This document shows positions 10,718 to 22,400 of a DNA stretch of 64,000 nt, piece by piece (the stretch's first letter is position 1; the number at the start of each line of letters is the position of its first letter). Under the pieces are notes generated by a model, which was not told the origin of the DNA, searched no databases, and saw nothing but the letters and a program-made list of their open reading frames with translations. Both the position numbers and the translations under genes were made by a program. Origin of the DNA: Euglena gracilis (Eukaryota; Euglenida; Euglenophyceae; Euglenales); the NCBI GenBank assembly GCA_039621445.1, contig CP154954.1:47905847-47969846 (forward strand), read 5' to 3'.

Positions 10718-13228
10718 AGACTGGGGGGGGGGGGGTAGTGGGTGGTCGACCGACTAGTCGGCCGACCAATTGGTCGGTAGCTAGTCGGCGAGACGAGGGG
10801 GGGAGGGGTAGTGGGTAGTCGGCAGACTACTCGGCCGACTACCCACTCTAATGTACTAACGGGTCAAAACCGCCGACTTTTAAGCCCCCCCCATGAAGAA
10901 AATTGTATGCAAACTAGTCGGTGGCTAGTCAGTGGTCATAAAAATGGTCTGTGGCGGGTCCAAATCACCTGGAAATGGTCCGGATTGGTCCAAATAAGTG
11001 CCTTACACCAACATAAACACCCTCAGATGGAAATCTTTGGTCGGTGGGGGTCGGTGGGCCCTTGATGGGGGTCCGGAGGGGTAAAAAACCAAAGATGAAA
11101 CAAGGATTACATGAAAATCCTTTAAAAATGCAAGCATTCTGCATCACGACAGGCTGAAAACTCCCCCCTCCACCCCCATCCGAGCCTCAGATAACAAAAT
11201 CCCTTCTGTGTTGGCAACATACTCGGGGGCTAAGTCGTTTTGTGGCTCACTTTGGCATAGGCGGGGGGGGCTCCGCCCCCCCCATCAAATAACAAAATCC
11301 CTTCTATGTTGGCAACATACTTGGAGGGTTAAGTCCTTTTTGTTTTGAAATTTTGGCATCGGCGGGGGGGGGGGGGGCTCCGCCCCCCCGCACCCCCCCC
11401 TCAAATAACAAACTCCCTTCTATGATGGCAACATACTCTGGGGTTAAGTCGTTTTTGTGGCTCACTTTGGCATAGGCGGGGGGTGGGGCTCCGCCCACCC
11501 CCCCCGCACCCCCCCTCAAATAACAAAATCCCTTCTATGTTGGCAATATACTTGGAGGGATAACTCCTTTCTGTGCAAATTTTGACTTATATTGAAAATC
11601 CAACGGGGAGAGGTGTTCTTTTGCCAAAAGTGGCCCAAAATGGACATTTTGCCCCCAGTTTTTTGCATATTCACCCCCCGATTTGGGGGTTCTGGAGCCA
11701 TTTGGGTGGGTTTTGACTGGTGTTGAAGTGATTTGGACAAAAGTTTTTTCTCAGGGGGGGCTTAAAAGTCGGCGAGACTGGCCCGTAACTACATTAGAGT
11801 GGGTGGTCGGCCGACTAGTCGGCCGACAACCCACTACCCCCCCCCCCCTGTCTCGCCGACTAGCTGCCGACCAGCAGGGGGGGGGCAAAAACTGCACACG
11901 GGCAGGTCAAAAACTGCACTGCAAAAAACTGCAAAAAAAACTGCAAAAAACTGCAAAAAAACTGCAAAAAACTGCACATCAACAAAAAATAACAATAAAC
12001 AAGCTGAAATAGTGTGCATATGCAAAACAATGTAAATTGTAATCACATGAGAACGCCCCAATTTTCATCTAACTTTTGCACAGCTTTGGAGCTGATGACA
12101 ATAAAAATGAAAGCAATCAATCAAGGTACACTGTACATGGGTTTTCATGCACTGAAACACAAGTCATGTTTTTGGTTTGGATGCTGGTTCACACTGGTTT
12201 TCCTGCACCAAAGCTTGTGACGGCCATGCCCACGGAGGTGCCAAACAGCTAAATATGGAAAAAATGCATGCACATACCTATATGCAGAAAGTTTCTATGT
12301 ATGCTTTTAATTCTTGCATGGGATGTTCAGTTTTGGAACTTTCGGTCCATCACCTGGTGAACTTCACCCATGTCACGATGCAAAAAATCTACAAAACTAA
12401 AAAAAATCTACAACAACCATCACAAACTTTGAATACTGTCTTTAGGGGATTGCCAAATGGTCTGGGAATTTCTTGCAAATAAGAATGACTTCTTTGAAGC
12501 ATTTGGCTTGTGTGATATTTGGCCAAAATGCTTGGGACAAAGCCCAATCTTCTACAGGAGCTCGTGCTCCTTTGCGTCTCCACGAATCTCGCAAACTCCA
12601 ACTTCAACCAAAATTTGCACAAAAAAAACAGTTTTGGATTTGGTCCCCTAATCCCAAAATAATTAGTTGAATCTGCTCAGGAGTGTGCAAATGACGATTG
12701 CCAAAATAAGCATTGTGACATCTGTCACCACATGCACAAGTTGGAGATGGAGCGATTTTGGTTGGGGAGAAATTGTGGCGTTGTCACCGAAACAATCTGT
12801 TTTTTGGAATGGTGGCTACAACAATTTCTGTTGCGTCAAGAGGCAAGGCAGTTGGCAAAACAGTTGGGGGCAAGACAACTGGTGGGATTACTTGAGAAAC
12901 ACCCTTCAAAAAATATAATCCAGCGTAACAAGGCGCAGAGCACCAAAAAATGAGCACCTCAGGTTTCCTCAAAACTGAAATCAAAAAAAACTGCAAAAAA
13001 CTGCACGCGTGCAGTTTTTTTCAGAAAAAAAGCTGCAAAAAACTGCAAAAAAAAACTGCAAAAAAAAACTGCAAAATAAAACAACAAAAGTGAAAAACGC
13101 AAAAAACTGCAAAAACTGCACGGTGCATATTTTGCCCCTCCCTGCGACCAGGCCTAGTCGGCCGACCAGTTGGGTGATCGGCCGACTAGTCGGCCGACCA
13201 CCCACTACCCCCCCCCCCCAGTCTACCG
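10718..13228. mobile_element. Nested fold-back (MITE-like) element
   Basis: The outer termini at 10720-10775 and 13175-13227 are inverted copies: GTAGACTGGG, poly-G, TAGTGGGTGGTCG and a CGACTAGTCGGCCGAC palindrome. A second inverted pair, 10845-10900 and 11750-11810, shares ACTCTAATGTA, a CGGG step and CCGACTTTTAAGCCCCCC. The first half encloses the CAAATAACAAAATCC repeats. The second half is flanked by CTGCAAAAAACTGC arrays at 11884-11990 and 12985-13125. No protein is encoded. Confidence 0.6.
11180..11575. repeat. Four tandem copies of the CAAATAACAAAATCCCTTC unit
   Basis: Units of about 100-115 bp starting near 11180, 11285, 11400 and 11515. Each pairs GGCAACATACT with a GGCGGGGGG-CTCCGCCCC hairpin. 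Same family as 6010-6190. Confidence 0.85.
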
Positions 13229-13330
13229 TCTGCCACTCCCGAAAGGAGGTGGGCTACTCCCCAATTACTTTTGCCAGCCATCTGCCCAGTCTGCTCAACG
13301 GGAGGTGGACGGTCTCTTCACCGCTGCGGG

Positions 13331-16300
13331 TCAGCAGCAGAGCCGGCAGCCCTTGTGCTCGTGGACGACGGAGGCTGGCATGTGGCGCAGCACCGGCAGC
13401 ATGATGCCCAGGCCGTGGAGGAACAGCACCGCCGGGCCGGCGCGGCGCCTCCCGAACCATTGGTCCCCCCCACCCCCCCCCGGCGGGTGTGGGGTCCCGG
13501 AACCGGACCACCCTGGCGGCGAAACTGGGCAGGGTGGCCGATGGCGTCCGTTTTGAGTTTCCAGAAACGTGCATTCGACATCAGAAGCTCAGCATCGAAA
13601 GGGCAGAAAAAATACAAAAACAATTGGCATTGCAGAAAGAAATTACCTAAGTTGCCTTCGGCAGCCATTTCAAGTCGCTTGGGGGTGGGGAAGAGGTATG
13701 GGGTTACAAAGACACCATGGAAGGAATTCGTGGATTTCTGGTGCTATTGGCGTAAACCAAATGGCCCCGGGCCAAAGCCCCTGGCTGGACGACAACCAAA
13801 CCCACACATATACGTGTGTAGGTTTGCTCTCACTGAAATTGCACAACACAGCCTGAAGTGGGACGTGAGAGGCCGCTGGTGTCCCCTTTCCGGCTCCAGA
13901 TGGGGCGGCCTCCCAGGGCGGAGGCGCTGCCCCGCGCAGCACCGCGACGAGGGTGGCCCAGGCGGAGGCCGTCACCCCCGGCAGCAGGAACGCCGTGATG
14001 ACGAACGGTGGCCAAGGCCCTTGGTCCTCGGGTCCGGCGACCAGGTGGTGTGGCGTGCTGGTGTCAGGGATGGGCTGCTGGAGGACCGGGTGGGTTGCTG
14101 GTGACTGGAACTGGACGCGGCCCAGATGCCCCCCAGGGCGATTTTTAACCCCCCGGGAGGGGTCCATCTCAGTGGCTGGAAAATTTGGGCTGGCTGGAAA
14201 AAGGCTCCTGGCTGCCCCCCCCCCCCAGGCCCAGGGGTCGTACCAAAAAATCGAAATCGCAAAAATGTCCAGAAAATTGCCAATTAAGCAATTTTTTGTC
14301 CCCAAATTTGCCCTGGGCAGCCGTTTTCCGACCCATTTTCGACCCACCTTGGACCCATTTTTGCACACTGGAAGCCAAAAATCCGTTGCTGTCCAGCCGC
14401 CCAAAGGGCGAGGGAGGGGGGTCCAGGGCTGGGAAAAAAACTGCTGGTTGGCTGGACCCCCTGGCCCGGGGGGGTCAAATTTTCTGAAGCTACGCTCTGC
14501 CATAGGTTGCTATCGGTTTTTTCCCACCTCTCAGAACCGGCAGACAGAAAGCGGCACCAAACGCCTCAGAGCAGAAGGGTGGGCAGGCACGAGTAGAACA
14601 CGACGAAGTCCAGGATGAAGTGCAGCTTCCGCTTCGTCTCCCGCGAGGCGATGATGCCCAGCAGCAGCAGCAGCGACTGCAGGGGGCGCCACTCGGGTTG
14701 AGGGAAGGAGGGGAGGGGCGGGATGAGGTCACTGCAGGCTGCAGTTTTCAAAAATGCGCAAATCGGCGAAAAAAGCTTAAATGCTTAGAAATTGCTTAGA
14801 TGCGCAGCCTAAGTGGGATGGAGGTCGGTACGGGCTGCATGGCGCCTCCAGGAGAGTGCCTCCTCAGCCCTAACCACCCCTGAGGAGGGAGGGGTCACCA
14901 ATAGCCCCACTCCGGGGTCCAAACTTTGACGTGAGCTGTCGGAGCAAAGATTGGGTGCTTATCCATCCTGCGGCCCGGCCTGGCCATGCTGAGGGTCCAC
15001 AACGTGATGAACAGCACGGACAGGAGGAGGGGGAAGAGCAGGACGAAGAGCGCGTACGCCAGCACGGTCAGCACCAGCACGCGGCGCATGCGGTTGGCGG
15101 GCACGAGGGCCGCCAGCCGGAGGTGGGCCTCCTGGGAGCGGAGGAAGTCTGGCGGCAGCCCTCGTCCTCTGCACCCCCGCCCCTCCGGTCTCCACGGCAA
15201 ATGCAAACCATATGGGGGGATTGTTGGGGTTCCTAAACTGTTAAAAAAAAAAATCCTTGGGCCCTAAAACATTATGATCCAAAAAACACAGCCAGGCTGC
15301 CCAACTTAACACCTGTTTCGGCCTGGTTTCAGCCATTTTTGCATCATTCAAAGCTGGAAAATCTGCTGCAAGAGAGGGCAGTTGGACAGAAACTAAAACT
15401 CCTTGATGGGGGGGGGGGTACAGGGCTGGAAAAATTCTTCTGGCTGGCTGGCAGGATTCCCCCAGGGTTCCAGCTTCAGTCTTTTAGCCTTTTGAGAGGA
15501 AATCTTGGTGGACGAAAGAACCCCGCACCAAGTTCATAAGGGTCTCAGGAATCCCCCTCGCCAATCCTTGTGGCTGGACAAAGGGCTGGGCACCATGTAC
15601 TCGTTGACCTCCTCCACAAACGTGACCACCAGGGCGTTGGAAATGGTGGACAGCGTGTCCGGGGACGACCCGATTAGCACATACGACAGCCAGAACACTC
15701 CCGGCCAGGGGGGCGGGGGCGTTGGCCACGGCGCCAAAGAGGGGTGGGGTCCCCTGCCGCATGGCCGGGCCAAGAGCTACCCCCCACGCGTTCGCCCCGC
15801 CCGCAAAGCGGCATTTTCCGGGAAGGCCGGAGACTCCCCCCCCCTCTGGGCCTAGGCCCATGGCATACTGGAACGCGGCCAGGGACGTGGTGATGAGCAG
15901 GGGCGAAGCCGCGACGAACCGCGCCCGCCACCCCTTCTCCTCCGTCTGCCCCGGCGCCAGCCGAGGCCGCAGGTTGGGGGGGAGAGGGTTTGGCCCCAGC
16001 ACACAGTCCGGCGCAATGCAGGGCCGGGGCTGCGCACGCCGCAGGCCAGCAGGACGTCCACGACGCGGAACAGGATGGAGGCGTGGGCGATGTCCCCCGT
16101 GAGCAGCCGCAGGAACACCACGAGGAGCACCACCACCCTCTGGCCGGGCGGGGCCAGGGGAGGGAGCCCGGTTTCTGGGGACGATGACTTCAGGGGTTCG
16201 AAAAGCGTCGGTGGCGACCAGGAAATGACTTTTCACATCAAACAGGTTTGCCAACAGGACCGACCTGCCTGGAATACAAGCTGAAAATGGACGGGGGAAT

Positions 16301-17215
16301 CAGAGTTTTTTTTGCTGGTTGAAACTGACCAACCCGGGGGGGGGGTCTCGGAGTGCCCTGGAATGCCTGGGCAGGCGGCAGGCATAACCCCCCTCGGGGG
16401 GTCTGGTTGTGGGCCAAAACGTGCCCAGAAATGGGCTTTTCTGGGCTTCTGGCGACTTCGGCGCCGGAAGTGCCTTGGCCGAGTGCCCAGGCACTTTTGG
16501 CCATGTGCCCAACCCCGGGGGATTGGATCTGGGTGTCTTGGAGTGCCTGCCCAGGCAGGCTCCCCCCCCCCCCCCAGGGTGGGGTCGGCACCGCCTTAAA
16601 TTTCAGTCTGTTCCAGGGGGCTACAGGCGGTTGAAAAAACAAAAAGAACAAACAGGTGGTTGCGTTGGAAAATGACTATGGGAAGCCAGGGAGGTAGACA
16701 GTCCCGGCTCATGTGGACAGCGCACGCCCGCCCGACCCACCCTTGGCAAGGGGCCACACCCGGGGCGGGTCACCACCACCACCTCGCCGGCGTTGTCCAC
16801 CGCCGCGTCGCGCAGGGCGACGGAGACGATGACGAGCAGGCCGAGCTGCATGCACATCGTCAGCGTGATGGCGAGGAAGTACAGCAGGAAGTACAGCGTG
16901 CTGGGGGACTCCCACCGGCTCTCTGCAGCAGGCTGGGGCACCCAACACTGGTCTGAGCAGGGGGGGGGAGGGCTTAAAAAAACCCCCCCACTCAGGTATG
17001 CCGAGGGACGTGTACAAATCCTGGCCCAGGTCCAGCCGGATTTGGAGATTTGTGGTGTGACAGAAAAATGAAAAGTTAAGGGGGACCATAGACGGGACAG
17101 CCCGATGACTGGCCCTTCTCTGGCATCATGAGGTACTCGATGTACTTCTTCAGGAACTGCCCGCAGGTGTCATGCGGCAAATGGTGGCATAGCTCGTCCG
17201 TGACGCAGGGGCTGG
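13331..17215 (-). CDS. Multi-pass membrane protein, paralog 1 (gene E)
   Basis: Exons, 5' to 3': about 17210-17085 (CHHLPHDTCGQFLKKYIEYL), 16900-16783 (AITLTMCMQLGLLVIVSVAL), 16139-16038 (RVVVLLVVFLRLLTGD), 15945 to about 15833 (FVAASPLLITTSLAAFQYA), about 15702-15594 (FWLSYVLIG, ISNALVVTFVEEVNEYM), 15131-14931 (VLVLTVLAYALFVLLFPLLL), 14676 to about 14591 (KRKLHFILDFVVFYS), about 14032-13834 (PPFVITAFLLPGVTASAW) and 13448-13331 (AVLFLHGLGIMLPVLRH, stop TGA 13331). About eight hydrophobic segments are visible. Phases agree from 16900 through 14676. The I-NALVVTF-E/QV-YM helix recalls a motif common in uncharacterised multi-pass proteins of protists; no transport or signalling domain is recognised. 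The true start codon was not found. Gene D matches it exon for exon, so they arose by duplication. Both boundaries of the last two junctions are approximate. Confidence 0.6.
16335..16615. repeat. GGAGTGCCTGCCCAGGCAGGC dispersed repeat
   Basis: Intron of gene E. GGAGTGCC, TGCCCAGGCAGG, poly-C and GGGTGGGGTCGGCACC occur in order. A shorter copy is at 32050-32135 in an intron of gene C, and a trace near 54618. Confidence 0.6.
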
Positions 17216-19476
17216 GCTCCGGAGTGTAACCACTGGTCCTAGCTTGTGTTGTTGATCTGTCAGTGATAGGTGCTGGCTGGTTCGCTCCTTCCAGCTGGAC
17301 CCTGCGAGGGTGTGAAACCGCACTCAAAATGCACACAAATGTGCGTGGGGACGCAGGTGTGCATGCGTGCACGCCCGTGTGCACAGACACCCACCCGCAC
17401 CCTCCAACGCGAACAGGGGAGTCCAGGGACCAGCCCGGCAGGCTTGCTCAGAGGCAAGGGTCGCTGCGGCTTCTTGATGGGGTTTGTCCCCGGGGCTGGA
17501 GGAGCAGCCGAAGGGGCCGAGGCAGCATTCATCCGGCCGAGCCCATCACAGTCTCCCTGGGGGAAACAGAGCGGCCTCTGTGCTGGCGTGGGGGTGCATC
17601 CCTCACACCCAACCTGTGTTGTTTGCGGTGTTGTTGTCGGGGTGGCCGACAACAATCCAGTAAAAAAAATCTGTGCCGAACTACGGGCGCCCGTTTTCCA
17701 TGCACTTTTGTGTGGTGTGCCGCATAAAAAATTGATGCGCATCGCGGGGCTGATTGGATTCATCCCCCACAAGCCATCCCACCAAGGCCAATTGTTCAGC
17801 TTCGAGCCCGGCCGGCGCACTGATGCAGCAAATCCAGGGCATACGTGCAGGTCACCGCAAGCTAACACGAGGACACGTCACCATTGATCGCACAACCAAA
17901 GCGGGAACTACCCAGCCCGCATACCAAAGCGGAGGAGGGAAGAAGGAAGAGGGAGGAAAGGAAGAGGTGACTGCGCAAGTTGGAGAGGGGACGGAGTGCG
18001 AGGTTGCAGGTGGAGGGACGAGCCCAGGGTGGCGAGGTTGAGGCCGCCGGGTAAAAGGGGGGGGGAATTCCCAGAATTCTTGGACACAATGACAATCACA
18101 TATCGCAATTTTGCACAATGGAATGAAATTTTGCAAAAATGCTTGCACAGCAGAAAATGACCTCCTCAGGGAAGGTTGTCTCAGGTTGCCGTCCACAACA
18201 GTGCTCATGTGCCAATGTCAATCTGAAATCTAGGCAGCCCAGACAGGGGACGTTCACTAAGCATTGGTATTGCTGTAAAAAAAAAAGTGACAAACAAGAC
18301 AATCCAGACAACTCCTGTTCAGGGCAAGGGGGTTCACAAGATATGATGGGCACACACATTGCTGTGTACCTCGCTGTTGGGCTGGGTTAGTGGAGAGGTG
18401 AATAGGGGCCAATGAGCCATAATTACACAGAAACAGGTGGTCAGGCAGCTGTAAGCATAGGGTGTGGGTGAGGTGTGGGTGGGTATGGGGCATGGGTGGG
18501 TTTGGGGGGGGGGGGGGCTACCCTTCTGTGCAATTGTTGCCATTGTATGTGCAGACCAAATTCGACTAATGAGCGCCAGGTTTCAGCTTCAAAAAGAAGG
18601 GGGGAATGTACATACAAAAAATGAAATGAAAAAAGCACGCGATGCACACAAAACATATTTCCACCATTGCCAAAGCCAAGAAAGCCGACACAACGAAAAG
18701 AAAACGAAAACTGCTTCCAGCGGAAAGATGGCCACGCAAATCTGACCACACCCCAGCTGCCCTTCAGCAGTGGGATCCGCCAGGGGGGTTGGGTGAGGTG
18801 GTGGTGGTGGTGGTGGTCGTCAGATTCACCAAACACCTGCACTTGTCACCCCCTGGTCGGGGGATGGGCCCCCCAAACAGGGGGGGGGGAGGGGGAGGGG
18901 GTGATCCCAGAACCCCTCCCGCGAGGGGGGGGTAGGGGGTCGACCCACCCCAGGGAAAACTGTTGAGGGCTTTAAAAAGTGCGTTTTCGGGGGATTTTTT
19001 TCCCCATCAAATTAAGCTTTCCGGTGCAAAGCGCCGGGGAAGAAAATAGTTTTATTGATTCCAGGGGTCCCTGGACCCCCCTCGGCCTGGAGGGGGGGAT
19101 GGTTGGTCCGGACCCCCCATCCCCTGGGGGAGGGGGGGTCAAACCCCCCTTCCCCATGTACAAAACCAATAATCGCTTGATACCCTGGCCCCATTGGCTG
19201 ATTGATGTCAACTTGGATTGCATTGGCCCTGGGCCAAGAAGATGATTTTTGTTATGTGAAATAGTGTGGGGGGGACCCAGTCAGGCCCATACAAAGCACA
19301 ACGCAATGGCAGCGATTTGTGGCGGAAAATCATCCAGGCAAAGAGAGGAAAAGTTTTTAAAAAAAAAACTTTCCGAAAAATTGAAAGGCAGGGCCTTTCA
19401 ATTGGTTTGTCCATCTGCATGCCAGGTGGGCATTTGAAGAACAAACAAGGAGGACCCCAGAACAAAAACAGGGGAA
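17216..19476. other. Spacer between genes E and D
   Basis: Likely holds the 5' end of gene E (promoter and first exon), but no convincing start exon was found. It contains a CCACC/GGTGG-type short repeat near 18800 and long poly-G runs at 18507-18519 and 18881-18900. No RNA gene was recognised. Confidence 0.35.
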
Positions 19477-22400
19477 TCAACGCTGGCACTGATCGTTTTT
19501 CTGCAGTTTCCCCGCTGCGCATGGAAAACGCCGGAGTTCGGTGGGCAGCCTCTCCTGCAGCTGGGAGGGCACGATGGCGCTCACGTTGACGGATGACTCG
19601 TGGCGGATGAGAGGCAGCATCATTGGGGGCAGGCCAACCCCCGCAAGGGTTGGACGGTGCACCGGATTGGGGGGGGGGGGTTGGCGTTGTCACATGGGGG
19701 TAAGGCGGGACATTCCCCCTGCCTAGCTCTGGTCAGCGAAGGATGAAGAGAGGGGAGTGTGCAAAGGGTTCATATGAGGAGGTTGGTTGGCGTTTGGCCC
19801 GGGAGATTTTGGGGCAGGGTCAAGCGGGGGACGACAAAAAAAAACAACGCGTGCTTCGGCGTGCATTTTGGCTTGGGGAGCGAACGTTATTCGCAAGAAT
19901 GTTATTTGCGTTATTTTTTTTGCAAAAAAAACAGCACAAATTCTGCAGTCTCGGCGGCTGAACCCCCCAATGGCAGCCCCGCCATCGCCCGCCGCCGCTC
20001 CGGAGTGGGCGGCCCGGGGCGGGCCTGGGGGACATGCCATGGATGACCAGCATGAGCACCACGGCGATGAGGACGATGGCCCCCGAGTCCCCGATTTGCG
20101 GCAGCCGGAAGAGGCAGACGGCGAAGATGACGGTGGGCAGCAGCGGCGGCAGGGCTGGGGGGGGGGGGGGCGCCCAAGCGGCACCTCCGCCCTGGGTCCC
20201 GGGGGGCCCACAGGCAGTGGTTTCCTTAGGGGCTTGGGGGGGGGGGTCCCGGGGCCGGCTGGCAGCTGGACCCGGTGGGTACTCCTAAAAAAAAAAAGGC
20301 AAAAAAGCCCAAACCCAGGCAGGTAGGCATTTTTTTCAGCCAAAATTTGGAGGTGAAGGCCCAAAGCCACCCAAAGTGGCCATTTCGACCCCATTTTAAA
20401 CCACTTTGGCGCTTCGCGACAAAAAATTTCAAAAACAACTTTGGGGCCAGCCCGGCTTCGCCGTGCTGAGTGGAAAAAAAAGTGGTAAGGTGTCAGGTTA
20501 CACAATTTACACATGGCGGAAGCCGCCGATAAGGAAAAAATTAGCCACTTCTCGGGGAACTGCAAAAATGTGTTGTTTTTTTTCGGGCCCGGGTCGCGTC
20601 ACGAAAAAAATCCAAAAATAAGACCCCCCCCAAAAGTAAGACCCCCCCTGGAGGCTTCCAGCAACGACCCAAATATAAGACCAGGGTCTTATTTTTGGGG
20701 GGGGGGTTACAGGAGGCCGAAAGAATTATATCACGTTGAATGCCAGCGGCAGGACGTGGGAGGGCGAAAGTGGCCTCGGGGCGCTGATTGGTGTGTGCCC
20801 GCTGACGAGCATTCACGCCTGCAACCGTCAAAGTTGGATGTGTGCGAGCATCCATCATTGTCAGGGATGCTCGCGATCATCTACTTTGGGGGGGGGGGAT
20901 TGAAAATTGTTCAACAGCAATAAACCCTCCTATTTATACTCCAGTTTGGTGGCTGGTTCAATGAGGATAGCAACTATAGGAGAGCAACGGAGGCTCAGAG
21001 CGCTTTCAAAAAGGGTGCTACAAAGTCTATGTTCCAAAGCGCCACAAAGGTCTATGGTTCTCTTTGTGCTGTACCCGATACATTTGCATGTGGTGCACAT
21101 TGACTTCTCTTTTCGGTGCGCGCCATGATTTTTTGCAGGATGTTGTGCGCGTGGTTTTTTCCTCTTTCTCGCAAGAGAATAAAGAGCGGTCATTAATGGT
21201 GGGTTAAAATGGAGATTGCTTCTTTTTTGACAAGACTAAAAAAAGCATGCTTCATTTTTAATGATTTAACATTTTTTTTATGACAACGGAGGTCTTCAGA
21301 ACCAGGATACCCAATTTCTGATGAATTCCTGTTTCAAACTCAACTGACATAAGAACATTGTTTAGACAGCGACTTGGGTCTTAAAAGGGTTCGAGCTCTG
21401 TCGAAACTGCACCCTGTGCAAAAATATCTCAAAAATACAACGGATGCAAAAAAAACAACAATTCGATGAACTCTGGGGGGAGGCCAGCTAATATCACTCA
21501 CGAACAACTTTATATGCCCGACGATAGACCCCTTCCTAATTTAATCGGAAGTGAGGTTTTTGTGTGCAGGTGTTGTGTTAATGATTTTCTCAAACTTCGG
21601 TAGCGACCTTCGACAACCTTTTCAACTGTGACATGAAAAAACTAATTTGCAGTTGCTGTGGCGAAAGAGAGCAGCAACACCGTGGAACAGCAGAGAAACG
21701 ACCCCAGTGGACCGCAGCACAACCATTCAGTTGCATCAAACACTCTGCACACCGCACCAGCAGGCACATACATTCCCACCCCTTTCCTGTGCCCAGCCCT
21801 GGGAATGTAGTACAGGAAGACGTTTAGGAACACCCGCGCCACAGAGCGGGAGAGGAAGAGGATGGCCGGGGCGAGGGCCGGACCGCGGCACACCACCCCC
21901 CAAGCCATTGCCCATCCCATGGGCCCCGGGACTGAGAGGGGCTGCCAACCAGGCTGCCCCCCTCCCCGGAGCCCGAAGGCTGGGGGTCGTCCCTGGGCAG
22001 GACGGCGGAGATGACCAACATGCAACACAACAGGAAGAGGACGCACAGAAGGAAAGGCGGGAGGGGAGGCCCCAGGCGCGGGTGGGGGGACGGCGCGCGC
22101 TGCATGGGGTCCCAGTCCCCGTCAGCATTTTCTCTGACTGGAAACCCGGTCATTAACATCGGCCAAGAGCATTTCCACCCGGGGGGGGGGGGGGGGGGGG
22201 GCGGCTGTACTTGAGCCGGTACAGCCGGCCAACTGACAAAAATGCGAGCTGGGCCTTCTCCTGGAGGGGGGGGGGGTAAAGTTTGGAAAGATTGGCCCAA
22301 CCAGTTGCTGCAGGGAACTAGTTGCGTCCCAAAACCAAGGGGGAAAATCCAAATGCCAAATGCAACTGGGTCGCATTTTCCAAACTTTCGAGGGATGACC

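Noticed and set aside
13271-14104. 277-codon frames on both strands
   Set aside because: Both cross introns and poly-C runs. The coding frame there is the one shared with the paralog (short exons at 14032-13834 and 13448-13331).
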